64,000 nucleotides of DNA from Rotaria macrura (Eukaryota; Rotifera; Eurotatoria; Philodinida; Philodinidae), in NCBI GenBank assembly GCA_900239685.1, contig OENT01000650.1:2189-66188 (forward strand), read 5' to 3'. The notes under the pieces were generated by a model. That model was given only the letters and a program-made list of their open reading frames with translations, was not told the origin of the DNA and searched no databases. Position 1 is the stretch's first letter, and the number at the start of each line of letters is the position of its first letter. The position numbers were made by a program, and so were the translations under genes. This document shows positions 49,965-61,200 of the stretch, in pieces.

Positions 49965-51803
49965 ATGTCGAAAGAAAACGTCACTGCGCTTGTTGCATCA
50001 ACAATTGATGAGCCATCGTCAGATACCATAACTACAACTGATTTTAATTCTGATCATAATCAATCAACTCGTCCATCTACGCCTTTACCAAATATTTCGT
50101 CGGGTGAGTTAGAAGTTAACGATATCGTGGTAGTTGCTTGCTTGAATGGTAAGATAGAATATTTGTCATACAAACAATACACAATTATCATTTATACTAT
50201 AGGATCTTATCGTTTGGCTCGTGTATCACAACTTGGATCAGATGGAATCAAAGTAACATATTTTGTAGGACCACGATATAGCATTGACGTCAGAAAGGCC
50301 GAAGAATATATCGTATGTGAAGATATTATTCTCGTACTTGACAAAATGATATCACTCAAAGCTAAATGGTATAGCATTAGTGACATCGACCTGAATCTAA
50401 TACTTGAACACATTTCGCAACGTCGGTTACTTACTGGTAAATACTAAGAAAGATATTACAATTTCTAGAACGATTTTGAAATTCATCATTCTAACATTTT
50501 CTATCAGAAAACGATTTTAAGCTTTAGCAAATTGTGCATCAACATAATGCGAAATAATTGAGGCGGGTAATCTTTGGACCTCCAACCATAATAACATGAA
50601 ACTATAGTAACATCAAAATAATGAATTTCAAAATCATTTAAGGAGTTGTGAATGAATCTTGATACGATATTTTTCGTTTATAATAAATGTTGACATTTAG
50701 AAAAATTGATCAATCACGATTCGATTGCTGAACAGTTAATTTGTGTAAAAAATGAACTACGTATATTTGGGAAAACAAGAACAGTAAGTTGCACTGAGTA
50801 ATTCATGGTGTAGATTAGCACTTCCGAAATGATGTTTACAGTAATTCAGTTGATTTTAATTGAAGTTCTGGAAAGGTAACATCTTACATATTGTTAAGCT
50901 AAATCAAATTTAAACGGAAATAGTTTTATATAAACCGATAGAATTGTGTATGCATCAAGTTTAGCGCCGCCGTGTATTTATCTGACAAGCTTATTTTTTT
51001 TTGAGCTCATTGTTTTCTATTGGAGATTGAACTATATATTAACTTTACATCTCATAATGAATAGAATTCTCGCTGCATACATCAACTTTAGCGCCACCGT
51101 GTATTTGTCTAATGAGCTTTTTTTTGAGCTCATTGTTTTCTATTGGAGATTGAAACTATACATTAACTCGACATCTCATGAATGAATAGAAGTCTTTTCT
51201 CTCGCTAAAATTGCTTTGTTTATCATTGTCCTATTTCTGCTTCTGTTGGAACTTACGCTCCTAGAGTCGTTCAAATAAAATTTAAAAAATTTAGTTCTTT
51301 TTCTTACATAGATTAGTTTTCTTTATATTTTTATTTTGAAGGAACGAGCTAAATTTATTCACGATATGGAACAAATTCTATTGGGTGGTAACATCACAAC
51401 AAAAGAAGGATTTGAAATGGCTCTCAATTATGCTAAAAACAAAACACTTAACATCACTTTCGAAATTATTATAATTTCGATAATTAATCAAGTTGAACAT
51501 AGATTCAATATTAACTCAAGTGCTACAGTGGACGATCTTGTGGAATTTGTTGCACAAGCGTGCTTTTGCGGTCAAACAATCGATATATTTGATCAAATTA
51601 TCATGGGTAATAATAATCAAAACATGAAAGTCTTTCTAAGACGATGTCTGGCTGAACTTAGTATGTATCCTTTTTTCAAGAATTCATAATACTCTTCTCT
51701 TATTATAGCGGCATTGGTGAAAAATCAGAAAGATGTGGAACATGAATTCATATTACGGTGCTTGGAACTGTCATCCAAAATCATAAAGAATCAATTATTG
51801 TGA
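49965..51803 (+). CDS. Unrecognised protein with Tudor-like N-terminal fold
   Basis: Five exons (49965-50148, 50203-50436, 50701-50783, 51342-51660, 51709-51803) join in frame with GT-AG introns to 304 residues. The first ~45 residues are Ser/Thr-rich and disordered-looking. Residues ~48-110 (DIVVVACLNGSYRLARVSQL, then GIKVTYFVGPRYSIDVRKAE) read like a Tudor/Agenet-type barrel, where D-x-V start, RxARV and KVxYF recur, but this is inference. The rest is predicted helical (ILEHISQRRLLT; ERAKFIHDMEQILLGGN; VFLRRCLAELSTALVKNQ) with no family recognised. It may be lineage-specific. The hAT MITE abuts its 5' end and could supply or disturb its promoter. Part of exon 2 is repeated downstream at 52408-52545. 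Confidence 0.65.
50948..51190. repeat. Two-unit tandem duplication in intron 3
   Basis: Two direct copies, ~123 bp apart, each carrying TTTAGCGCCRCCGTGTATTT, a T-run, GAGCTCATTGTTTTCTATTG and ACATCTCAT. Small differences show it is not an assembly echo. It lies wholly within the 558-bp third intron of the gene at 49965-51803. Confidence 0.85.
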
Positions 51804-52407
51804 GAGAACTTTTTGATATTGCTCTTTTTTTTCGCTACGTGTATGTTCTAATTTTTATTGTTAAACAAGTCAGATACCATGATTGGGTTGATAAAATACC
51901 TGTAAAAATTTGGTATTAACATAGCTTCAGAATATGTTTCAGATTTGGTAAACCTTATTTTCTCGTTTCCGGATACTCAGACTGTTACACTAAAGATTAC
52001 ATCTCAAGATATAATTTATCTGCATCATCTGTTGATATCGGATATAATTGATTAAGCGATTCTGACAATGATTTAAGTTTGCATCAGATATAATTCAGAA
52101 ACTGAATACAGTCTACGAAAAATTCGTTATCCACGGTAACGCAAATACGAGAACGATTATCAAAAAATAACATTGTTAAAGTTTGGATGATTTTGTAAAT
52201 GGAAGTGCATCAATTCAACAAAATATAATATCATGGCTCGGTGTGCTTTCAATATTTCATTGTATGTTAATTTCGACAGATTGCTTTATTCGCAAGCGAA
52301 ATAAATGATTTTTCTTGATTCAATTGAATGCAACAAGGATAGAGCGAGTTTGGCTTCCTTTTTACATTGAAATAAATTTATTGTCATAGATAAAATAGTA
52401 AAGCATC

Positions 52408-52545
52408 ATTAAAATTGACCGGAATTTAATACTTGAACATATTTCACAACGTCGGTTACTTACCGGTAAATACTGAGAAAGTTCTTAAAATTTCTTGAAC
52501 CATCTTGAAATTCATTATTCTAACATTCTTCGATGATTTTTCTAC
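52408..52545 (+). pseudogene. Partial duplicate of exon 2 of the gene at 49965
   Basis: Matches the end of exon 2 and the start of intron 2 (50380-50515): TTAATACTTGAACATATTTC, CAACGTCGGTTACTTACCGG, then GTAAATACTGAGAAAG and ATTCATTATTCTAACATTC. Divergence is modest and no other exon is apparent. This suggests a tandem duplication of the gene that has since decayed. Confidence 0.75.
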
Positions 52546-53796
52546 AGCACTTCAAGTTAGTTCATACGAGTTGAATCTTTAAAGATGTATTGATGGTATA
52601 TTATTCTACAATGTAAATAATATAGATTATTGGACTCTTTTGTTGGTTCCTTTTCTAATGCAAAAGTCATTTCATACTGTAGAGTTTCACTCAAAGAGAA
52701 AAAAGGAAAACATTCAGAAAATATTTTTTTCATTTTATTTAGTTCAGTGAATAGTCTACACGTTCGTTTATCTTTTATTGAATATGATGAAATCAAAATG
52801 TATGCAAAGTTTAATAGAAAATTAAAAAAATCTGTCTCTTTTGTTTGAACTTTAAGTGATATGATATCATGTTTTTATCAATAAAATGTGATCTATAAGA
52901 AAAGGAATGGGCTCTTTGAATAGAACAGGTGGTTCGTATTCATTTTTGAGTACATATGCACAAAAACAATAAGGTTGGCTTTAAATACAGTGGCAACTTT
53001 TTTTAATTCTCTACGTAAAAAAGCATTGTTTTAAAAATATAGAAGTATTTGTAAAATTATAATTTTCTGTGACGTAGAGCACTTTTCCTGCCTGTCTCGA
53101 GTCGAGGTACACCGGAGACGCTTTATATTGTTTATTTTTCCAAAAGATTATCGTTGAATAAAATGACTATGCTTACTTTTCCATCACTACAACTCATACC
53201 CAATATCATGATGCATTGGATTATAATGACTTAAGAATACTTGTTGATTCCACATTCATATAAAGTTTCCATGTTACCAGTATAATATGACAGGCAATAT
53301 CCAAACAGGGATGTTTCATGGTAAAGTAAATACGTGAAAAATGAAAGTGAAACAAAATATTCTTGTCTGCAACAACTACAACTATGTACAGAAAGGGCGA
53401 CAGAAGAAAGCAATGAAAACTCGATAATGTTATGCTTTGGATATATTAATTATTGAAATTTTAGCACGAATGATTATAAGCAAAATGGCAAAATTCATGT
53501 GTCCACAGTCAACAAATATGTTCCCGATATTTATCGGTTAATGAACCTGTGAATTGGTGAAGCCATATGAAGATATTCACAGCTAATTGAAGTTGATTTC
53601 AAAATTCATTAATGAAAAAGAAATCCCATGAAAATAAAAAAAATACTAAAATTTCATTCAAGAATCAAAAAGCCATATATTCTATTTGAAGAAAGTCTAA
53701 TTTGTTAGCACTGCTGTCAACTTTATCCAATATTTACTCACATGATTAATTAAACGGAGAAAAAAATTAAAACTAAATGTACTGTCTGCGAAGCAG
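52546..53796. other. Intergenic stretch, no gene seen
   Basis: AT-rich. Short ORFs at 52557-52848 and 53231-53413 overlap on opposite strands and show no domain. Nothing else noted. Confidence 0.45.
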
Positions 53797-54054
53797 CCCA
53801 GTGAAAAATTTTCGCTGATTTTAATCGAATTATTCTGCAACAAAATCAAAATTGAAATCGATTGATAATTTTGATTATCGTACATCACGACTTAACCATT
53901 ACTTGATATTGCTNNNNNNNNNNNNNNNNNNNNNNNNAGCAATATCAAGTAATGGTTAAGTCGTGATGTACGATAATCAAAATTATCAATCGATTTCAAT
54001 TTTGATTTTGTTGCAGAATAATTCGATTAAAATCAGCGAAAATTTTTCACTGGG
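53797..54054. repeat. Perfect 117-bp inverted repeat around an assembly gap
   Basis: Arms 53797-53913 and 53938-54054 appear to be exact reverse complements as far as I read them (CCCAGTGAAAAATTTTCGCT at the outer left, AGCGAAAATTTTTCACTGGG at the outer right). The spacer is 24 N. This is either a real palindrome that stopped the assembly, or the same sequence joined to itself by the scaffolder. Confidence 0.95.
53914..53937. other. Assembly gap (24 N)
   Basis: Run of N exactly at the centre of the inverted repeat. Confidence 0.99.
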
Positions 54055-54140
54055 AAGATGACTATAATGATGTCACATAATAGGTATAGTACTGCGTATA
54101 CCGATTTACTTTTCGTTCCGTTGGTATTCGCTTCAACCTT

Positions 54141-55228
54141 TCACTGGAGCACAGGGGTGTTTTCAGCAAAATATTTGTGACTATCAGCATTCATGATTGC
54201 TTTCGATGTATAGGTCACAGAGAGACTTTTACTTACCGGCTGACCGTATACATAGCCTTGAATACCAGCAACGACTGTGAAGTGAGAAATCTCGTGAACC
54301 AATGTGTCACAGCCTTCGAGTCCGTGCCAGCCGTATCAGTCGACCAAAAGATTGGACATAGGTAGATTGTGTTGGGTTGATTTGGACAAACATATGCGTA
54401 ACTGTTGGCAACAGTACAGCTACAGCTGAAAGTCAATTTTGGAGAACCTATCGTTTTGTTGATATTTTGGAAGTGCATGTTGATGGTATTCCAATTTATT
54501 GACGCAAATGCACCAAACCAAGTTGAATAGCGGCCTGTTCCATAAGATTTGATGTTACTCAAATAGCTTAGAGAAGTAATGGTATAGGTTAAAGCTGAAG
54601 ACACTGCAGAAACAATTTGCGATATTTGAGCCGTTGAACAGAAAACATAGGGAAGAGGGACTGCTCGTCGTTTGCGTGTATTGTCCATGCTTGTTTATTC
54701 GTGCTCGATATTAAAGCGACCTTCGACAGTCAATCCAATATGGTTCGACTCAGTATTGGATGGCACACTACTATTGGATCCCGAGAGAATACTTTTCGGT
54801 GTTTTAACCGGCTTAAAGATAACTCGATCGATAAGCATATTGTATTTTATTGAATAATTGCAGGTTTTTTTCATGTCATATCCTGATGATAGGCGAACGA
54901 GAGTAGTTATAGTGTGGCCTGATAGTAGAAGTGTCATATCATCAGCAGTCGGTGTAGCTCGTTTGATTGGTGAACCAATATAATCAACGAGCATGTCATT
55001 ACAGGTGACTTGGAATAACGGATTACATAATTCATTGCCTGGTAAACACCATTTATGAATGTATGCTGTGTTGTTGCCAATGTTGCTATATTCCACGTTC
55101 GCAGCAACATCTTCTGTTCTAGTAAACTTCAGGTGACTTCCAACTAGTCTAACTTTTAGATCAGTTGCATACACGTTAATCATCATCATTACAATCAACA
55201 TGTTTAAAAGGAAATACTGCTGACTCAT
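54141..55228 (-). pseudogene. M35 (deuterolysin/aspzincin) metallopeptidase, broken
   Basis: The intronless reading frame from 55228 has a signal peptide (MSQQYFLLNMLIVMMMINVYA) and a propeptide-like region (residues ~22-175). A TAA at 54695 interrupts it; reading resumes in the same frame with NTRKRRAVPLPYVFCSTAQ, a typical dibasic processing site and mature start. Then come FQNINKTIGSPKLTFSCSC and YVCPNQPNTIYLCPIFW. After GTDSKAVT an extra CA dinucleotide (near 54303) shifts the frame. The next frame carries the zinc motif HEISH, then GIQGYVYGQ, and ends NADSHKYFAENTP at 54141. M35 enzymes use HExxH plus the Asp of GTxDxxYG as zinc ligands; here that Asp reads Gly. It therefore looks inactive. 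M35 is mainly fungal and bacterial, so horizontal origin is likely. Confidence 0.85.
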
Positions 55229-58200
55229 ACTGGTTTAATCTTCAGTAATACATCTGTAACTTTTTATTCAGTTTGTGACTACACGAAAAGAAATCTGCAT
55301 TGTCTTTTCATTAAAGCAAATGAAATACAATGTTCTGCCAACACACTAATACTAAATTTCTCACATGCATATTTCTCTTGGCGATGGTAAGCTTTTTCAA
55401 TTTGACTCATCAAACTAGTAAGAGTTAATAATCAATTCGATTCGAAAATGAATGACTAGTTTTGTATCATTAACACCCTGCAGCTACGTGACTTATATGC
55501 TGACAAGCAGTGAAGAAAATACGGGGCATAATTTATGATTAAGCGTGAATTAGTGACATTCAAGTAAAAATTTACTTCATGGTTACCCTTGACATCTTTC
55601 TATTATATGATTTCTTTTTATTGACTTTAATTTCCATGATTTTATTTTGATGTATCAACTGGATGAAAATACAATGTGTCTTACTACTGTGTACGCTTTG
55701 CGTTGGTGACTTGTATATTCATGTTGTACGATAACGAGCATGATCGTCTAACATTAATGAATGTTAACATGAACATTATAAAACAGTCAGGCCAAAAAGA
55801 AGTACTCGATTTCATTATCATAGTATGCCAACGAAGTTTACATTGGTGTGCTAATATGTGTGTCAGGAATAAAGATGAAAGGTTACTATTTTTTGCATTT
55901 TTTTGATCATTCTTGTCATACATATGCTACTCGATTCGAAAGCTATGTCTTTTCCTATGCTTTAAACACAAATTATTAGTTCATCAACAATGACCTTCTC
56001 TTCTATTGATGTCTCCTGTGATATATACATATATATATACTTGACATTTCGTTCATGTTCGAATGTAATATGAAAATATTTTTTAATGGATGATATTTTT
56101 AAAATTCATCTTATGAATACTCTAGTGATATTTAAAATCGTTCTGTTTATTTACCTGAGGAATTGATTTCTTCTTTTCTAAAAGTGTATTTTTCAAATTG
56201 AAATCGAAAAAGTTCACGCTATTTCATAATTAAATTCAATTGATATATGACAGTCGAGCTATGTTTTGTTTGTTGTATGTTGATTCAAACCTCATAATTC
56301 ATCGATTGAAACTGTTTTTCTGAAAATCTCTAACATTTCTCATGAACCATATAACTATTCGATATTATACTATAGTGCAACTCAATGACAGAGGACTAAA
56401 TCGAACAAAAGAAAAATAAGCGTAGAAATATTTTGATGATCAGTAGTCCCTGAACTATTGATATGTACACTTTGTCAACTTTAGGAACATCCATGCCGAT
56501 TGATTTTGTGAATAAAACGAAAATTTGTAATTATCTTATGTTAAATAACTAGAATACTATTTTTAAATATTTGACTGAGATGTCACTTATGGTTCATAAA
56601 ATCTCTCCAGGCGAATATTGAGCAATAATGATGCTATTTTCGTTAAGAAGATTTCTGTAATTCTGATCAACATTTTCTATTTCCTTGTTACGGGATAGTT
56701 TTTCGAATAATAATAAATGTCATATTTTCAATATCATATGACTAATTAGATTATTTTTTTCAATTATTTTTTGGCAAATTTGTACTCTAAGACATTGGAA
56801 ATAGTTTCTTTGTTAAGTATCTAATACCAACAGCCTTTAATTCATTCGTAGTTTCTAAAAATTTCAACTACCAATACTCTAATGAAATGAAAGATGTAAA
56901 ACTTCTTTTTTGTAGGTGTAAAGCATGATAATGAAAGGTTTTTTAAGATCAGAAACGCCAAGTAGCTATCAACATTAGAATGATTGTCATTCAATGGTAA
57001 TAAACAAGAAACAGTAAATCCAGAAGTGTTGTTGGCTTACTGTAGGCAGAAGATACAAGAATTTATTTTCTATTCAGCAAAAAGTCTATACCAAGAACGT
57101 AACAATTTATGATTTTGGTCTTATTTAGTGTTCACTAATTTATTTCATCTGGTATTTAGATGAATCGAAATGTTTACTTATCATAATTTATTTATTAACA
57201 TGAATAGCGTTTCAAATCATGCATACCTAATATCAGTTGACAGTTCATTAGTAACTAAAGCGCAAAAAATCTTTTTGAGAAATAATACATCAAATTTGGC
57301 ACTATATTTTAGTCATTCATTGGACGCAATGTTCTGCAAAATAGATTGTTATGTGATATTACGGACCTCTTATTCGAATTTCGTTGCATCCTTCACTATC
57401 CAATAATTTAAATAGAAATCTACCCTGAGCACAATATCCCGTCAAATACAAATATTAGAATAAAACGTTCGAATAATTAATGTATGAGTATATTAGCAAT
57501 TATGTTTAATACTGTACATGATTCAAGCAATTAATCAAAATCTCTTTTATGAACTCAATATCATCTTTAAGAAACAGTTGTGTGAAAGCCAGCTATTGAT
57601 TTAGTTTTAATCAACCAATGATTTCATAATTAAGTATTTTGACGAAAGTTGCATTATTCTCGTGCTGATAAATGGATAGCGATTCAATTCGTTTTTTATT
57701 ACCCATAAAAAGTGAAGAAGTTGTTCCTTATTACGACAGTGACAAACCTATGTCAAAAATGAACATTATATATCATCTGTGTACTTCGATTGGAACTTAA
57801 TAGATTAACCGTGTTAATGTTCTACAGCCATCGAGGTATCCTCCTGGAAATAACTCGTCTTTCAATGAGAAAATAAATACGAGGATATTGAGATCCAAAA
57901 TTTTGCGCACAGGTAAGTGCTATAGTTCTAAAAGTTCTCTGATGTTTTCAGCGAACACAGATATTTTTTTTGTAGACCCGTAGGATATATATTTAAGTTG
58001 AACGATGACTTTTGACAACGAACTCACAAATTTGAAACTTATTAGATTAAACGTTTCATATCTGGAAAAAAGATAGAATTAATTTTAACTATAAACTATA
58101 GATCATTCTATAGATGGCATGAGATTGAGTGACAATGCAGATTAAAAGTTCTCTTTTTTCGATTTTCTGCAAAGCTGAATATATGCCTTCAAATAGATAT

Positions 58201-61200
58201 TCTTCGCTCAAATATCCTATGGTGTCAGTAAATGACTTCAAAATTAATACTCTAATTTTGCTACCTTACTAGCATGATGATTGAATCTTACATAGTGTTC
58301 CCCCATAACTCATTTATATTTGAGATCATTTTATTATTAATTGAGGCCACTCATAATCTATCTTACTTAATTGAAATTGTGAATTGTGATACGAAATGAA
58401 AGGAATATAGTTATTCATTCATTTTAATACTAATCAAATCTGTAAATTAGACTCGTTCATGATTACAATTGCTAGCTAACATTTCATTGATTTCATAATA
58501 ATATTACTTAGTTTATAGTGTTACTTCCATTAATCAACATTGCATACAGCGCAGGAAAAGGCATTACTTATTCATAGTCTACATAATTCTTCAAGGAACC
58601 TAATAACGAAAAAGAGATTCAACAGTTTCTCGTATTGTATTAAAGAGTGAGCATGAAGGTTTATATTCATTAGTAATCGTTGCAAGAAATCTATTGAAAA
58701 GTAAGAAATCTTGCATAATCTTGTTGTTTTTTTGCATAACGTAGCGGTATTATTATCATGACACAGAATGATATACATTTAATATATTGACGGAGATGTT
58801 ATTCAATGTCAAGACCCTATTCTTAATATTGAAAAAATTGGATCTCAAAGTCATGTTACTATCAATAGAATTCTTCGCTGTTTTGATAAGTTAACAAAGT
58901 TGTCAGAGATATCAACTGTAATATCAATTAGAAGAGATTTTTCATAGTGTGCAGATGCATGTAAACGATTATGTCGTTCTTCGTAAATAAACCTAAGTAG
59001 ACCAATAACTAATCGACGTAGACATATTAATGAATATTGTGTTGTGTAACTTGTCTGTTTTGTTAAGTGATGTATTTTTTGCATCATTATCACTAGTTCC
59101 TGAATAAATTTATCTATGGATTTTTGGAAGTTTACAGTATATAAATATATTTATCATATCGTCTCTGTTGTACTATTTATTGAATGAATGATAATTAGTA
59201 ATATTTAGCAGCTGTTTTAACTATTAGAATACAATGCGCAGCGTCATCGATAATGTATTCTTTCATAGTTCACACAATTCAAAAGAGAATCATCGACCTC
59301 ATCTCTGTTCTTTTGTCTTGCACAAAATGAAAGCTGGCTCTCAGAGTAAAGATCACGATTTATCTGACAGATACAACTTGGAAAATGAAAAACAGTGAAA
59401 AAAAGATTCCTATATTAGTATTATGTGAGGTATATATCCGCAGTATCGAAAGTCAATCACAATAATCACACTAAAAAATACCATCGCATAAATAATGGAA
59501 CTATTTTGTTCGAATTACAGAATGATGGAATACAAATATAGTCAGATAATTACGTATATGAATGGCATATCCAGCTCTACTAATGAGATGTAGATAAGTA
59601 TGAATTCTAGTAATTACAAATCAATGTGAATAGACAAGCAGTAGCTCTTCTTAGTACTTGGTTATTTCATAGAAATGAATGTTAGTAATGGTGTCGTATA
59701 TTAATTTGTCGTTCACGATTTTCATTGTCATATTCATGAACTTATTAAATAGAAGAACATGTCTATAATTCAATCTTACGACGAAAACTCCTTTAGAAAA
59801 TGATGTTTTCTATCTATAACTGTAGATCTTTAATTTTAGCAACAGATGAGTAGCTCATAGTATCCGATAAAATCGATAAACTTCAATGCAACAATTCAGT
59901 TAATTTTAATTGAAATTAACACATCTTTCATTTGTTTATGTAAATCAGGAATAAACGAGTCTCTTTTAAACATCGTTTCAACATATGGCGAATATTATAC
60001 ACTATTTATCATCAATAATGTCAAATATTCATCGCAGTCTTATTCTACTGGTGTATGAAGCTCATTCTAGTTCATGTTCTAGATCCGAAAAGATTTCGAT
60101 ATCACTTGTATACCCGACATATTCCACATGACCAAAGTTACTAAGTTCTGGATGCCTATTCTCATTCTATTTAATACTAAGGTGAATTTCGTTTAATAAT
60201 TGTGAGTATATGAATGTTCGATCAAATTCATTGAATTCGATAACATAGAGAATTTGCCTAGAGTTTGATGATGCTAATTCTGTTTTTGATTGATTAATTT
60301 CTTGTATAAGTTTATCATGAATCGATTCAGCTGAATGATTTGAACCCTTTATTTGATTTCATTGGCAAGTTTCGCATTCACGATTCGTCGATTTTCTCAA
60401 GAGGATGTACAAAATGAATAAATATGATTACTCTTATAAATGCTAAATATGATTTTTTTCCTAGAGATGGATTAATATTTTTCAGATAATATATTTCATT
60501 AAAAATAAATCCATATTGATTAATTGAATCTTTATAAGTATCTTGTGATGTAATGAAATTGAAATCCATTGCAAACGATAAGAACAGTTTAATGAATACG
60601 TGCGATGAAGACGATCACATTGAATTATCATGACGATTCAAAAACAATATATTACTTGATCTTTGTCATTTTCGTTTAAAATGCGAGACAAACTGTATAC
60701 GACAATCAATGATGAGAAAATTCAGAAGGTTTTATTTTCATGAATCATGTAAGCTGCATAATAGGATTATGATGTTAGCTGCATACAACCGAAATCTCCA
60801 TTCCTCGCCAATATAGGAAGATTTCATCGTAGCATGGAAGATCATGATTGTATTCAATGATTGGTAAAGTTAGTTTCATTATATGGATTCTCTTTCATAG
60901 GAGAAATGTTTTTCTATTGATACCGATGCTTTCGGTTAACGGAAAATTAATCAAGAAAAGTCTTTTAGAAAAAACTTCGCATAAAAAATTTTTGTTGTCG
61001 AGTTTTTATGATGAGATGATCACCATCAAAAGTGTACTTCAGAAAAAAAAATGGACATCCTTATCAGTAACTCATAAATGCATCATTTAAAACTTCTCAT
61101 TGTCTCAAATGGATTAGTCATAGTAATGATCTCAGATTCGACAATCAACGATAATTCGAATCGTTCATCGACAAACGAGTTAGCTATATTGAGCTAGGTG

